DNA from: Nigerium sp.
GTDB lineage: Bacteria; Actinomycetota; Actinomycetes; Propionibacteriales; Propionibacteriaceae
DNA: 64,000 bases
Direction: 5' to 3'
NCBI GenBank assembly: GCA_016711325.1
Contig: JADJTH010000008.1
Span: 186,001 to 250,000 of the forward strand
Of this stretch, positions 28,261 through 36,874 are shown piece after piece (positions within the stretch are counted from its first letter, which is position 1; each line of letters opens with the position of its first letter). The translations under genes were made by a program, and so were the position numbers. Below the pieces are notes generated by a model, which saw only the letters and a list, made by a program, of their open reading frames with translations, ran no database searches and had not been told where the DNA came from.

Positions 28261-28437
28261 TCAGCCGAGCCAGAACGGACGCAGCATCGCGTCGACGTCC
28301 TCGGGACGGACGCGGAGGATGTGCCGTCCACTGGGGAAGACCGGCAGCTGACCGGATGCGATCCGGCGCCGCAGGGCCTTCCGCTGATCCCCGTCGGCCC
28401 GGCTGCCTGGCCCCAGGGCTCCTCGCTGCAGTTCCAT
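28261..28437 (-). CDS. Small excisionase/MerR-like helix-turn-helix protein
   Basis: A 58-residue frame with a good RBS (GGAGGA just upstream). The segment ALRRRIASGQLPVFPSGRHI and the following LRVRPEDVDAML match the pattern of excisionase/AlpA-type winged HTH proteins: recognition helix, short wing and a final helix beginning RPEDVDAML. It lies just outside the tRNA-Pro element on the host side, so it may be a relic of an earlier element at the same site. Confidence 0.5.
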   Translation of the reverse strand: MELQRGALGPGSRADGDQRKALRRRIASGQLPVFPSGRHILRVRPEDVDAMLRPFWLG

Positions 28438-28635
28438 CGTGATCTCCTCCCGCAGCCTTAGGCCTCACGCCTTCAGGTCGGCCGTCGACGCACCCGTCAT
28501 GCCGGCCAGTGACGCCGCCGCTGGGGCACCAGAGGTCTTGATAGTGCCGCTCTGGATGCAGGTCGCCTGTCGCCCCTGCGGTGTTTGACCTAGTCAGCGC
28601 GGTATAATGCCTCGCCCTGGCCTGGGGCGCCAATA

Positions 28636-28660
28636 GTCGGGGTGACAGGACTCGAACCTG
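28636..28660. repeat. Distal attachment-site copy (original host tRNA-Pro 3' end)
   Basis: Matches 38817-38841 except one base. Minus-strand reading gives the T-arm and acceptor end of tRNA-Pro. Here the acceptor strand is CACCCCG, a perfect partner for the tRNA's CGGGGTG; the element-side copy has CGCCCCG with one G-U pair. This suggests that the copy here is the ancestral host end. Confidence 0.85.
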
Positions 28661-28792
28661 TCTAGCGGCTGACCCTCGATCCCCCGCTGGCAAGCCGATT
28701 CACCAGTGTGACTACGGTAAACGGTTCCGTTTCTCCCCCCTTGGCTTAGGTGTGGTCCGTCGTGGTCTAAGGGTGGTTCTGGGTCCCGATAT

Positions 28793-28810
28793 GGCACGTA
28801 TATGGCACGG
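28793..28810. repeat. Integrase arm-type repeat, left end
   Basis: The 18-bp GGCACGTATATGGCACGG is repeated exactly, in the same orientation, at 38751-38768 near the other end. It lies 133 bp inside the left core and just upstream of int. Paired arm sites around the core are expected of a tyrosine integrase attP. Confidence 0.7.
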
Positions 28811-28846
28811 CACGCCGATGGGTTGGGCCACGACAGGAGGAACACT

Positions 28847-30093
28847 GTGGGCGACGTCCTACCGATCCGGCGACCAGCTGCAGGTGGCGCGCCAGCTGCA
28901 GACGTGGCCCCAGCTGCGAAGCGGCGACCTCGGCGCACATTCGGCGCGATCCGGCGCCTGCCCTCGGGACGCTACCAAGCCCGCTACCTGGACCCGGACG
29001 GCAAGACCCGGACGGCCGAGACAACGTTCTTGACGCGGCAGGACGCTGACGCATGGCTGTCCATGAGGCAGGCCGACATGATCGAGCGCAGGTGGAAGCC
29101 ACCGGCACCCCGGCGCTCGACGTCATCACTCTGAACGACTACTCCACCACCTGGTTGTCCCGTCGACGCAACCGGCGGGGGGAGCCGCTGAAGCCACGCA
29201 CCAAGGCCCTGTACAGGGGCATCCTGGACGGCCATATCCTGCCCGCGTTCGGCGCCTACCCACTCACGGGCATCACGCCGGACATGGTGGACGACTGGCA
29301 CGACGCCCTGCTACCGGACGCCCCCACCCGGCGCGCGCACACCTACACGCTGCTGTCGTCCATCCTGAAGTCGGCGGCATCCGGACGCCGACCCCTGATC
29401 GAGGCCAACCCCTGCCAGATCGAGCACGCAACCAAAGTCGATCGCGTGTTCGAACCGGTGCCTGCCACCCCTGACGAGATCCGGGCCATTGTGGACGCCA
29501 TGCCCGATCGGTACCGGCTGTTCATCCTCCTGGCCGCATGGGGAGGACTGCGCTACGGCGAGCTGGCCGAGTTGCGGCGAAGGGATCTCGACGTCGACGC
29601 GGTGGCGGTCCACGTCACCCGGGCCGTGGTCTGGTTGGCTGGCCAGACTGAAGTGGGCACCCCCAAGAGCCGAGCCGGCCGGCGCCTGGTGCACCTACCC
29701 GCCAGCTTGCGGCCTGCCCTGGTGGGCCATCTTGCCGACCATGCCCAGCCGGGTCCCGATGGCCTGCTGTTCCCCGCGGCGTCCGGCGCGCACCTCCACC
29801 CGTCCAGTGTGATGAAGCCCTACAGGAAGGCACGGGAGGCCGCTGGACGGCCTGAGTTGCGGCTGCACGACCTGAGGCACACCGCGGCGACGCTGGCGGC
29901 TCAGAGCGGCGCCACCATGGCGGAACTCATGGGCAGGATGGGGCACTCCACCGCGGCGGCGGCACTGGTCTACCAGCACACCGCGGCCGCACGGGATAAG
30001 GCGGTGGCGGCGAGGATGGACGACACGATTACGGGCACGATCCGGCGCCCACAACGGCGGGCGAGCAAGCGGACCCTAGTGTCGCGTGTCTGA
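28847..30093 (+). CDS. int: Tyrosine recombinase integrase, frameshifted and 3'-altered by IS630
   Basis: Site-specific recombinase that would integrate and excise the element at tRNA-Pro. GTG 28847 is preceded by AGGAGG at 28835-28840. N-terminal arm-binding domain FGAIRRLPSGRYQARYLDPD is in one frame; from about 29110 the -1 frame continues with the core-binding domain (LNDYSTTWL) and catalytic domain. A missing G near 29112 explains the break. Catalytic residues: Arg in GGLRYGELAEL, HDLRHTAATL, GHSTAAAALVYQH with the nucleophilic Tyr. The last residues (LVSRV) are encoded by the IS630 end; removing the IS gives a C-terminus of RTLGWPRGH and a stop at 31221. About 415 residues as written after repair. 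Confidence 0.88.
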
Positions 30094-31202
30094 AGTTGGT
30101 TGACGGTTCGCTTTCGTGAGGATTTCGTCGGCGGTCTTGGTCCAGACGAAGGCGTGTTTGCGGTTGTTCCATCCGGTGATGAACTGGCGAATCTTCGCGT
30201 TGAGGTCTTTCACGCTGGTGAAGATGCCGCGGCGGATGGCTTGCTTGTCGATGATCCCGAACCAGACCTCGACGAGGTTCAGCCAGGACCCGGAGGTCGG
30301 CGTGAAGTGCACGTGGAAGCGGGGGTGCTTGTCCAGCCAGTCCTTGACTTCGGGGGTCTTGTGGGTGGCGTAGTTGTCCATCACCAGGTGCAGGTCCTGC
30401 TCCGGGTAGGCGCGGTCCAGTTGACGCAGGAAGGCCAGGAACTCTTGCCGGCGGTGCTTCGGCTTGACCGCGCCGGTGACGTGCCCGGTGGCGATCTCCA
30501 GCGCCGCGAACAGAGTCGTCGTGCCATGCCGTTTGTAGTCGTGGGTGCGTTTCTCCGGGTCGCCTAGCCGCATCGGCAGCATCGGCGCGGTCCGGTCCAG
30601 CGCCTGGATCTGGCTCTTTTCGTCCACACACAGCACGATCGCGTTCTCCGGTGGCGCCAGATACAGACCGACGACATCGGTGACCTTCCCGACGAGTTCG
30701 GGGTCGGTGGAGAACTTGAACGTCTCCGAGCGCCAGGGCTGGACACCGTACTTGCGCCACGCCCTGGCGACCGTCGCGTTCCCGATCTTCAGATGACCGG
30801 CCAGCAACCGAGAGGACCAGTGCGTCACCCCGTACCTCTTCAGCGGCGCCGTCAACGTCGCCGTGATGATGCGCTCGTCATCGACCAGCTTGGGCCGTCC
30901 GGACCGAGCCGCGTCGTCCAAACCGGCCAGGCCGGCCTCGGCGTACCGGTTCCGCCACTTCCACACCGACGTCGTCGTTGTTCCCACCTCGGACGCGATC
31001 CGCGCATTCGCGAGTCCTTCCGATGCGAGCAGCACGATCCGCGCCCTCATCGCCAGACCCGCCCGGATCGCCGTGGAACGCGTCCACGACACCAACTCGT
31101 CTCGATCGCCCTCTCGAAGCGCCAACGCCGGAGCCGGAGAATTCGCCATAGCCAATCCTCCCAAACCACCAACCATTTAGGAACTAACGACACGCGACAC
31201 TA
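30075..31202 (-). mobile_element. IS630-family insertion sequence
   Basis: About 1.13 kb flanked by TA dinucleotides (30075-30076 and 31201-31202), the target specificity of IS630. Terminal inverted repeats begin GTGTCGCGTGTC on the left and end with its complement on the right. It carries one intact transposase gene on the minus strand. It is inserted in the last codons of int. Confidence 0.92.
30076..31149 (-). CDS. IS630-family transposase
   Basis: A 357-residue DDE transposase. N-terminal helix-turn-helix domain (ANARIASEVGTTTTSVWKWR), then catalytic acids in CVDEKSQIQALDR, LVMDNYATHKT and GSWLNLVEVWFG. The ATG at 31149 (MANSPAPALA) was chosen over an upstream in-frame ATG at 31176 because the latter lies among the terminal sequences. 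The frame is intact. The last codons run into the left inverted repeat. Confidence 0.93.
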   Translation of the reverse strand: MANSPAPALALREGDRDELVSWTRSTAIRAGLAMRARIVLLASEGLANARIASEVGTTTTSVWKWRNRYAEAGLAGLDDAARSGRPKLVDDERIITATLTAPLKRYGVTHWSSRLLAGHLKIGNATVARAWRKYGVQPWRSETFKFSTDPELVGKVTDVVGLYLAPPENAIVLCVDEKSQIQALDRTAPMLPMRLGDPEKRTHDYKRHGTTTLFAALEIATGHVTGAVKPKHRRQEFLAFLRQLDRAYPEQDLHLVMDNYATHKTPEVKDWLDKHPRFHVHFTPTSGSWLNLVEVWFGIIDKQAIRRGIFTSVKDLNAKIRQFITGWNNRKHAFVWTKTADEILTKANRQPTSDTRH

Positions 31203-31240
31203 GGCTGGCCAAGGGGGCACTGACTACGCCAATCGTGAAA

Positions 31241-31413
31241 GTGGAACGGGGTGGAACGGGGGTCACGGGAGGTATATAGAGCTTGGGGGTTCTCCTATGA
31301 ACCTCCTGACAACCCCGTTCCACCCCGTTCCACCCTTCCAAGCAACCCCCACAATCGGTCGAAACTACGACCGGCGACCACCCCGTTGTCGACCCGCGCG
31401 ACCACCCCGTTGT
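31241..31413. repeat. Iteron-like inverted and direct repeats (AACGGGGTGG core)
   Basis: A 21-bp perfect inverted repeat (31241-31261 and 31313-31333), each arm made of two tandem 10-bp units GTGGAACGGG, encloses a 51-nt loop. Further copies of the core AACGGGGTGG, in reverse orientation, lie at 31378-31387 and 31402-31411 within a 16-bp direct repeat (31374-31389, 31398-31413). Suitable for cooperative binding by a replication initiator or repressor. Confidence 0.6.
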
Positions 31414-31453
31414 GGCTGGCGATCCGGACCCCCTCCCCCTTGGTTGGCCTGCC

Positions 31454-31608
31454 TCAGATGTTGGGGTTCACCAAGATCCACGCGAGCAGAAACAAGGTGC
31501 CGAGGATGGCGCGCGGGGCCAGTCGCCCCCACGGTTGAATGCGGCGAGCATCCAGAAGAACACGGCGAGGATGAACAGGGCGGCCGAGACGATGGCTAGG
31601 ACGGTCAT
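31454..31608 (-). CDS. Small two-helix membrane protein, frameshifted in this sequence
   Basis: Starting at ATG 31608, MTVLAIVSAALFILAVFFWM forms one hydrophobic helix; after a break at the C-run 31526-31530 the other frame gives LAPRAILGTLFLLAWILV, a second helix, ending NPNI and a stop. Adding one base gives a 51-residue hairpin membrane protein. No family recognised. Two matching hydrophobic halves across one indel support a real gene. Confidence 0.5.
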
Positions 31609-32027
31609 GCGTGCAGCGTAGACCCGCAACCCTCGCCCCCCGCCCTGCGGCCGTTCGTGGGAATCGAGCCATGCCCGGGTGGAATGCCCAGTGCGAATAC
31701 GTCACCCGGGTCACGTAATGCGGGGACGGAATCGGGGGAGGATTCTGCAGATTCGTGCCGAGTCCGTTACACCCCCCGGACGGAATCCACGCTCGACGCA
31801 TCCGGCGTCGGACGATGTGCGAGATCCACCACACGGTGGATTGGATCTACCCCGTGCCCCTACCACGCACCGGTGGTGCGCTATGGCGGTCGGCCGCGGA
31901 CCCTACGTCCGGCTGGTCTGCCACGTCAACACCCCCTGCAACTCAAGCGTGCAACCGGACCTAGGGTCACCGCTTGGTAACGGGCGGACCCCGTTTGTAA
32001 CGACCATGTAACGATTCCTCGGGCGGT

Positions 32028-32070
32028 CAGTCGAGACAGGCCGTCCGACTGGTTCCCGTTGTCTCGACTG
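32028..32070. other. Hairpin upstream of the excisionase-like gene
   Basis: Perfect 11-bp arms CAGTCGAGACA (32028-32038) and TGTCTCGACTG (32060-32070) with a 21-nt loop. No T-run follows, so a structured regulatory or origin element is as likely as a terminator. Confidence 0.4.
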
Positions 32071-32260
32071 GGCTCGTCGTGGCATCCGGTTACATCGGAC
32101 CAGCACGCGGGAATGGACCGCGCAGGGAAATCGGAGTGTGCTGTGTCGCCGTTATAGTTAGCAGCAGAGACAGACCGGGGAACACCCGCGAGGTTTCGTC
32201 CACAACTCGTCACCGCCAGCGGCAACTGGCGGGCGATCTCAAGAAAAGGAAACACGACCA

Positions 32261-32578
32261 ATGCATCCCAGCACCCACACAGAGAACGGGAGGCCCGGCA
32301 AGGCCTCCCGCTCAGCGTCCTATGCATCCCAGCAGTCGGACAACCCCATGGTACCCGAGGAACAGATCCTTGACGGCCTCCCGTCTGCCTCGGCCATGAC
32401 AGGAATGACACCGGCCTACATTCGTTCGCTGATCTCCGCTGGCGAGCTGCCCGCCTACAAGCTCGGCGGTGGCCACACCGGCCGCATCCGGATCAAGCGC
32501 GGCGACCTGCTCGCCTGGATCGAATCCAAGCGCATCCCCGCGGGGACCACCGGCACCCGCAACCACAACACGGCCTAG
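32261..32578 (+). CDS. Excisionase-like helix-turn-helix protein
   Basis: A 105-residue protein whose C-terminal ~60 residues form an AlpA/excisionase-type winged HTH: SASAMTGMTPAYIRSLISAG, ELPAYKLGGGHTGRIRIKRG, DLLAWIESKR. It would bend DNA for excision by the integrase or act as a transcription factor of the element. The N-terminal 40 residues are low-complexity; an internal ATG at 32348 (MVPEEQI) is an alternative start. AAAGGA lies about 13 bases before the ATG at 32261. It heads a tight run of genes through 36493. Confidence 0.75.
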   Translation: MHPSTHTENGRPGKASRSASYASQQSDNPMVPEEQILDGLPSASAMTGMTPAYIRSLISAGELPAYKLGGGHTGRIRIKRGDLLAWIESKRIPAGTTGTRNHNTA

Positions 32579-32584
32579 ACCACC

Positions 32585-32734
32585 ATGGCCACCATCTACA
32601 GCCCCCAGCGGATCGCGCGGGGCCGAGAGAACACGCTCACCACCGTCTACCACAAGTTCATCCTTGGTCGACGTATCGCCCGCCTCGAACGTCGCATCGA
32701 CCGCGCCCTGGTCAACGCAGCGGGTGCAAGATGA
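32585..32734 (+). CDS. 49-residue basic protein between xis-like and primase genes
   Basis: Starts MATIYSPQRIARGRENTLTT and ends with a basic amphipathic helix (GRRIARLERRIDRALVNA). The start lies 6 bp after the HTH gene stop, and its stop overlaps the primase ATG (ATGA), so it is probably translated. No family recognised; a nucleic-acid-binding accessory role is only a guess from charge. Confidence 0.6.
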   Translation: MATIYSPQRIARGRENTLTTVYHKFILGRRIARLERRIDRALVNAAGAR

Positions 32735-35469
32735 ACGCAAGCACGGCCAATCTCACCCGTGAGCAGACCGAGGCCCTCGACGTTGCCCGGCACCTTGCCG
32801 CCCATGGCGTCCCCCTACTCCTGGCACGCCCCATCCTCGACGCTGACGGGCGCCTCATGCCCACCGAGGGGGCAGGCGGCTACCGGATGCCAACCGGCTG
32901 GGAGGCTACGCAGGCCAACCCCGCGGTGGTCGACCAGTGGCGCCCCGGGATGGCCTTGTGCGCGGTCATGGGCCACGCCGTGGACGGCCTCGACGTCGAC
33001 CCTCGCACCGGTGGGCAGGACACGGCCAACGGCTGGGCTGCAGCTGGCCTGTACCCCCGCAGCTACGGCCAGCAGTCGACCCCCTCGGGTGGATGGCATG
33101 ACCTGATCGTTCCCCTTGGTGTCGGATCGAAGGACGGCGCGTCCCCCGGCGTCGACGTCAAGGGCGGTCGCGCCGATGGCACCTCGCGCGGGTTCCTGTT
33201 CATCGCCCCCACCGTCAAGGCGGTCAAGGGCAACGACGGCAAGCTGACGGGCGAGTTCGCGGCCTACCAGTGGACAACCGAACCAGACCTCACCGAGCTT
33301 GACGACAACGACGACACCGGCGTTTGGCTGGCGGATCTCATCCTGCGCACCCGGCCCTCGGCGAAGCGGCGCGAGTCGACACCGGCTGATCGGGCCGAGT
33401 TCGACAAGCTCAGCGAGCGGGAACAGGCACGGATCGGCAAGTACTTGGACGCCGTGGTGGCTGGCCTGAAATCAGAGCTCGAGGACGCCTCACGCTGGCC
33501 AGTCGGACACCGTGACGACCGCGGGCGCGGCTGGCAAAAGCTGGTCGCAGACGTCGCCTACAGGCTCGGCGCGCTGGCCCGGGCGCCGTGGTCGCCATGG
33601 TCGATCGGGGACGCCTACAAGGCCCTGCAGGGCATCGTGCCAGCCCGTATGGCCGCGAGCGTGCACCCGGGCAGGGAATGGGCTGGACAGGCCCACAAGG
33701 CCCCTACAGCGTCGTTCCCCCCGCCCCCCGCTGGTGGGCAGAGCCGCGGCGACGGCACCGGGACCACCGGCACGACGCCCAGCGCCGCGCCCACCGCCTG
33801 GGGAGACGCCAACCTGGCCTCGCACCAGAGGATCGCCGCACGGTTCGTCACCTACGCACGCGGTAAGTGCCTGTTCGTCAACGGTGGCGGGTGGCACTAC
33901 TGGGACGGTGCCCGGTGGGCGCCCGACACGGACGCCGCGCACGCCTACGGCGTCCTGAAGGAAATGATCACCCTGTCGTGGATGGAGGCCATGACGGACA
34001 AGGCGCTGTTCTCAGACGTCCGTTCGGCCATGTCGGCGATGGGCAGTCGGGGCGTCCTGGAGATCGCCAGCAAGACGCTACGCACCGAGCAAGTGGACGC
34101 CGACCCGTGGTTGCTCAACTGCCAGAACGGCACCCTGGACCTGCACACCCTGCAGCTACGGGCGCACGACCCCGCCGACATGCTCACCAAGGTCTGCAAG
34201 GCGGCATACACCCCGGGCGCCACCTCGCCCGCATGGGACTACCTGACCACCACGTCAATCCTTGACCCGGAGGTCCGCGGATTCCTGCAGCGGTATGCCG
34301 GGGTGTCACTGGTCGGGCGGGTGATCGAACACATTCTCGTCATCCTCACCGGAGACGGCCGCAACGGGAAGGGAATGACGGCCCGGACCATCGGCAAGGC
34401 GTTGGGTGACTACGCGATCACGGGTGCCGCTTCCATGCTGGTAGCTGGCAGGCAGGGCGACAAGCCGTCAGCGCAGGACCTCGCCGCACAGTACCGACTC
34501 AGGGGGACCCGCTGGGCTGTCCTGTCGGAGGTACAGAAGGGCGCCCGCATGGACGAGGCCACCACGAAGCAACTGACGGGCGGTGACGAGATCCAAGCCA
34601 AGCTGATGGGCCAGAACCCTATCGACTTTGCCCCCTCGCACAGCCTCATCATGCTGGCCAACGACCTGCCCACGGTCGACCCGGACGCCAAGGCACTGTG
34701 GGCACGTTTACGGGCGGTCCCGTTCACGGTCGACTACACCGGGCGCGAGGACAAGACGCTGGATGAACGACTGGAGGCCGAGCTGGAGGGAGTCCTTGCC
34801 TGGTGCGTGGCTGGCCTGAAGGACTACATGGACCGAGGCCGCAAGCTGGACGAACCGGACGCCGTGCTGGCCCGTACCGCCGACTACCGCAACGACAACG
34901 ACGCGCTAGGCCGGTTCATCGCAGAGGAATGTATCGAGCACCGCGGCGCCCGAGTGACCAAGGCCGAGCTGGTCGACGCCTACACCGAGTGGGCGCAGCG
35001 CAACCGGGAGGAACGCCTGTCCGCTCGCGCGATCGGCGCCCGACTCAAGACCCGCAATGGGATCTCGGAGTACCGCACGAGTCGCGGCGGGGAGTGGCTG
35101 GGCCTCGCGCTCCGATCCGATGCCAACCGCAATCCCGGGCCAGACGGCGACCCCGGAGAGGGGCGACCAGACCGCGAGCCTGCCAAGGGGGGCGAGGACC
35201 GGCCGAACCCCGAAAACCCTGTGACTAGGCAAAGTGCTGCAAGTGCTGCTTCTCCCAGTCATTCCCATGAGGAATGGTCTAAGGGGATGACCGGGAGAAG
35301 TAGCACTTACAGCACGCCCCCCGGTTCGCCCTCCGCTGGCAGGCCCTCCGCTGCACCCCCCGCGCTAGTGGACCCCGGCAGCCTCGACCCTCACGGCCGG
35401 TGCCGACTGCACCACGACAGGCCCCTGAACGGCTGCTACACCTGCGGCGCGCTGGCAGGCGTGGCATGA
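32731..35469 (+). CDS. Bifunctional primase-polymerase / D5-type SF3 helicase
   Basis: A 912-residue replication protein. The N-terminal ~220 residues are a prim-pol domain with the metal-binding GLDVDPRTGG and GGWHDLIVPLG; the middle has the D5 N-terminal region (residues ~360-510); the SF3 helicase follows with Walker A TGDGRNGKGMTART near residue 540 and the downstream GTRWAVLSEV and IMLANDLP. The C-terminal ~120 residues are disordered, ending with CRLHHDRPLNGCYTCGAL, a possible zinc-binding tail. Such proteins drive autonomous replication of satellites and integrative plasmids after excision. Coupled by ATGA overlaps to both neighbours. Confidence 0.9.
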   Translation: MNASTANLTREQTEALDVARHLAAHGVPLLLARPILDADGRLMPTEGAGGYRMPTGWEATQANPAVVDQWRPGMALCAVMGHAVDGLDVDPRTGGQDTANGWAAAGLYPRSYGQQSTPSGGWHDLIVPLGVGSKDGASPGVDVKGGRADGTSRGFLFIAPTVKAVKGNDGKLTGEFAAYQWTTEPDLTELDDNDDTGVWLADLILRTRPSAKRRESTPADRAEFDKLSEREQARIGKYLDAVVAGLKSELEDASRWPVGHRDDRGRGWQKLVADVAYRLGALARAPWSPWSIGDAYKALQGIVPARMAASVHPGREWAGQAHKAPTASFPPPPAGGQSRGDGTGTTGTTPSAAPTAWGDANLASHQRIAARFVTYARGKCLFVNGGGWHYWDGARWAPDTDAAHAYGVLKEMITLSWMEAMTDKALFSDVRSAMSAMGSRGVLEIASKTLRTEQVDADPWLLNCQNGTLDLHTLQLRAHDPADMLTKVCKAAYTPGATSPAWDYLTTTSILDPEVRGFLQRYAGVSLVGRVIEHILVILTGDGRNGKGMTARTIGKALGDYAITGAASMLVAGRQGDKPSAQDLAAQYRLRGTRWAVLSEVQKGARMDEATTKQLTGGDEIQAKLMGQNPIDFAPSHSLIMLANDLPTVDPDAKALWARLRAVPFTVDYTGREDKTLDERLEAELEGVLAWCVAGLKDYMDRGRKLDEPDAVLARTADYRNDNDALGRFIAEECIEHRGARVTKAELVDAYTEWAQRNREERLSARAIGARLKTRNGISEYRTSRGGEWLGLALRSDANRNPGPDGDPGEGRPDREPAKGGEDRPNPENPVTRQSAASAASPSHSHEEWSKGMTGRSSTYSTPPGSPSAGRPSAAPPALVDPGSLDPHGRCRLHHDRPLNGCYTCGALAGVA

Positions 35470-35510
35470 CCACCACCACCACCACCACCACACAGAAGGA
35501 TCACCACACC

Positions 35511-35918
35511 ATGACCATCACCTCGACCGCCCCCCGCGCCGACTACTTCACCCACTTCAACGGGAAGCCCGACGGATCGAAGGGCGACCACGCACGCCGC
35601 GCGCTCGCCCTGCTCGGACTGCGCCTCACCAGTGACGGGTCCTGCCCCCGCAAGCTGGCGGGCCTGCCCCACGTCGACATCACCTGCTGGTGTGCGTCAC
35701 GGCTGAACGACCACGGACGCCGCTACCGGGACGCCGACGGCAACGCGGTGGTGGTGTGGGAGCCCTACGACGCCGACGCCGACGCCCACGACCTCGCCCC
35801 GATCCTCACCGCTGCAGGCGCGGACGGACTGCGCGTGCACGTCACGTCAGCGTCGCCCTGGTACCCCGGCCGCACCGTCGCCCTCATCTTCACCACCGCC
35901 ACCACGACGGGCAACTGA
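35511..35918 (+). CDS. Unknown protein, element gene downstream of primase
   Basis: About 135 residues, starting MTITSTAPRADYFTHFNGKP. AGAAGGA ends ten bases before this ATG. An in-frame ATG at 35466 overlapping the primase stop would add 15 residues, mostly threonine, from an ACC repeat. No family recognised. A central CW-C pattern (HVDITCWCASRLNDHG) and an acidic stretch follow. The spacing of 2 bp to the next gene suggests one transcript. Confidence 0.6.
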   Translation: MTITSTAPRADYFTHFNGKPDGSKGDHARRALALLGLRLTSDGSCPRKLAGLPHVDITCWCASRLNDHGRRYRDADGNAVVVWEPYDADADAHDLAPILTAAGADGLRVHVTSASPWYPGRTVALIFTTATTTGN

Positions 35919-35920
35919 CC

Positions 35921-36493
35921 ATGGCCACCACGAACGCCTCATCCCTGCGAAGCGCACTCCACGCCCTCGGGTTCACCACCATCACCACCACGCTGCACGC
36001 CCGGCTCCTATGGCCCGGGCACCCTGAGGCCCTGCGCGTCGACGTCGCCCCCCACGGCCCGCAGGCGGTCGCAGTGACCGTCTACCGGCCCCTACCGCTG
36101 GAGAGCGTCCCTGAGGCCCTGGAATGGCTGCAGGCCAACGTGTGGCCCGCAGGCGACCGCTACACCGCCCGCACACGCAAAGCGGCACCCCTACCCAACG
36201 ACGACCACACCGCGGGCGCCGTGATCCTCGGCGGCGAAGCGGTCGCCCTGATCGGCAAGTGGATGGCCCAAGAGATCGAGTGGCAGCTACGCGCGTTCGG
36301 CGCCCTGCTGGTCGGCGCCATCCTGCAGGACCTCGACACCCCCGGCACCACACCCCACCCGCTTGCCCAGCCTACCGCCAGCTGCAGGACAAGGCGTATC
36401 GGCATCATGTCGTGCGATAAATCGCGTGATGCGAGACACAACGTCCCACATGGCGAGACAGGCCCAGCAGGCACCCCCCATTCTTTCGTGTAG
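35921..36493 (+). CDS. Unknown protein, element gene
   Basis: 190 residues starting MATTNASSLRSALHALGFTT. A compact alpha/beta region to about residue 150 includes ILGGEAVALIGKWMAQEIEW and AFGALLVGAILQDLD, amphipathic helices rather than clear membrane spans. The tail is low complexity. It follows the preceding gene by 2 bp. No family recognised. Confidence 0.55.
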   Translation: MATTNASSLRSALHALGFTTITTTLHARLLWPGHPEALRVDVAPHGPQAVAVTVYRPLPLESVPEALEWLQANVWPAGDRYTARTRKAAPLPNDDHTAGAVILGGEAVALIGKWMAQEIEWQLRAFGALLVGAILQDLDTPGTTPHPLAQPTASCRTRRIGIMSCDKSRDARHNVPHGETGPAGTPHSFV

Positions 36494-36676
36494 GCCCCCC
36501 CGCACCCTCGCCTAGCCCTGTTTTTTACCAACGGGCCTGAAATATTCCGGTAGTTGGCTCATCTGACGAGAAGTTCTCCCGTTCCCCCGCATCGCCCCGT
36601 TTCACCTCGCGTCGCCCCGCACGTTCCCCTGCTGCCCCCTGGCAGGCCATCCCATGATCCTGAGAGGTCGTCCACC

Positions 36677-36805
36677 ATGGCAGGCAACACCCCCTACGTT
36701 GTCGCGGCGCGTGAGCTGCGGCGATCCTCCGCTGCCCGGCCCCATCGGAACCTGAAGCGCTACCGGCGTAGGTCAAAGCATCGCCCCGAGTGGCGATCGA
36801 GCTAG
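36677..36805 (+). CDS. Possible 42-residue basic protein
   Basis: MAGNTPYVVAARELRRSSAA followed by an arginine-rich tail. GAGAGG precedes the ATG by about 10 bases. Short, unrecognised and without strong coding evidence; given because it has a plausible start site in an otherwise gene-free gap of 380 bp. Confidence 0.3.
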   Translation: MAGNTPYVVAARELRRSSAARPHRNLKRYRRRSKHRPEWRSS

Positions 36806-36874
36806 TTCGACCGCCCGCACCCGGCCGGGCATCCACGCTGGCAGGATGGGCGACACCCCCGAGAGGATGGCCCA

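Larger units (their letters stand above)
31223..32260. other. 1-kb sparsely coding region of the element
   Basis: Contains iteron-like repeats (31241-31413), one small membrane-protein gene on the minus strand (31454-31608), three GTAACG copies around 31977-32013, and an 11-bp hairpin (32028-32038 with 32060-32070). No other credible gene. Likely the control and possibly replication-origin region of the element. Confidence 0.5.

Noticed and set aside
28470..28560. Integrase fragment on the minus strand (SGAPAAASLAGMTGASTADL)
   Set aside because: The similarity to integrase C-termini is short and low-complexity; not enough to call a pseudogene.
28603..28608. TATAAT as a promoter for the element
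   Set aside because: A perfect -10-like hexamer is present, but the nearest TTGACC lies only 12 bp upstream and no gene starts at a suitable distance.
28636..28735. A complete second tRNA at the left element end
   Set aside because: The T-arm and acceptor end are convincing, but beyond 28660 the anticodon arm would need a 10-nt loop and the acceptor pairing uses a G-run with a mismatch. The tRNA part is explained by the duplicated core.
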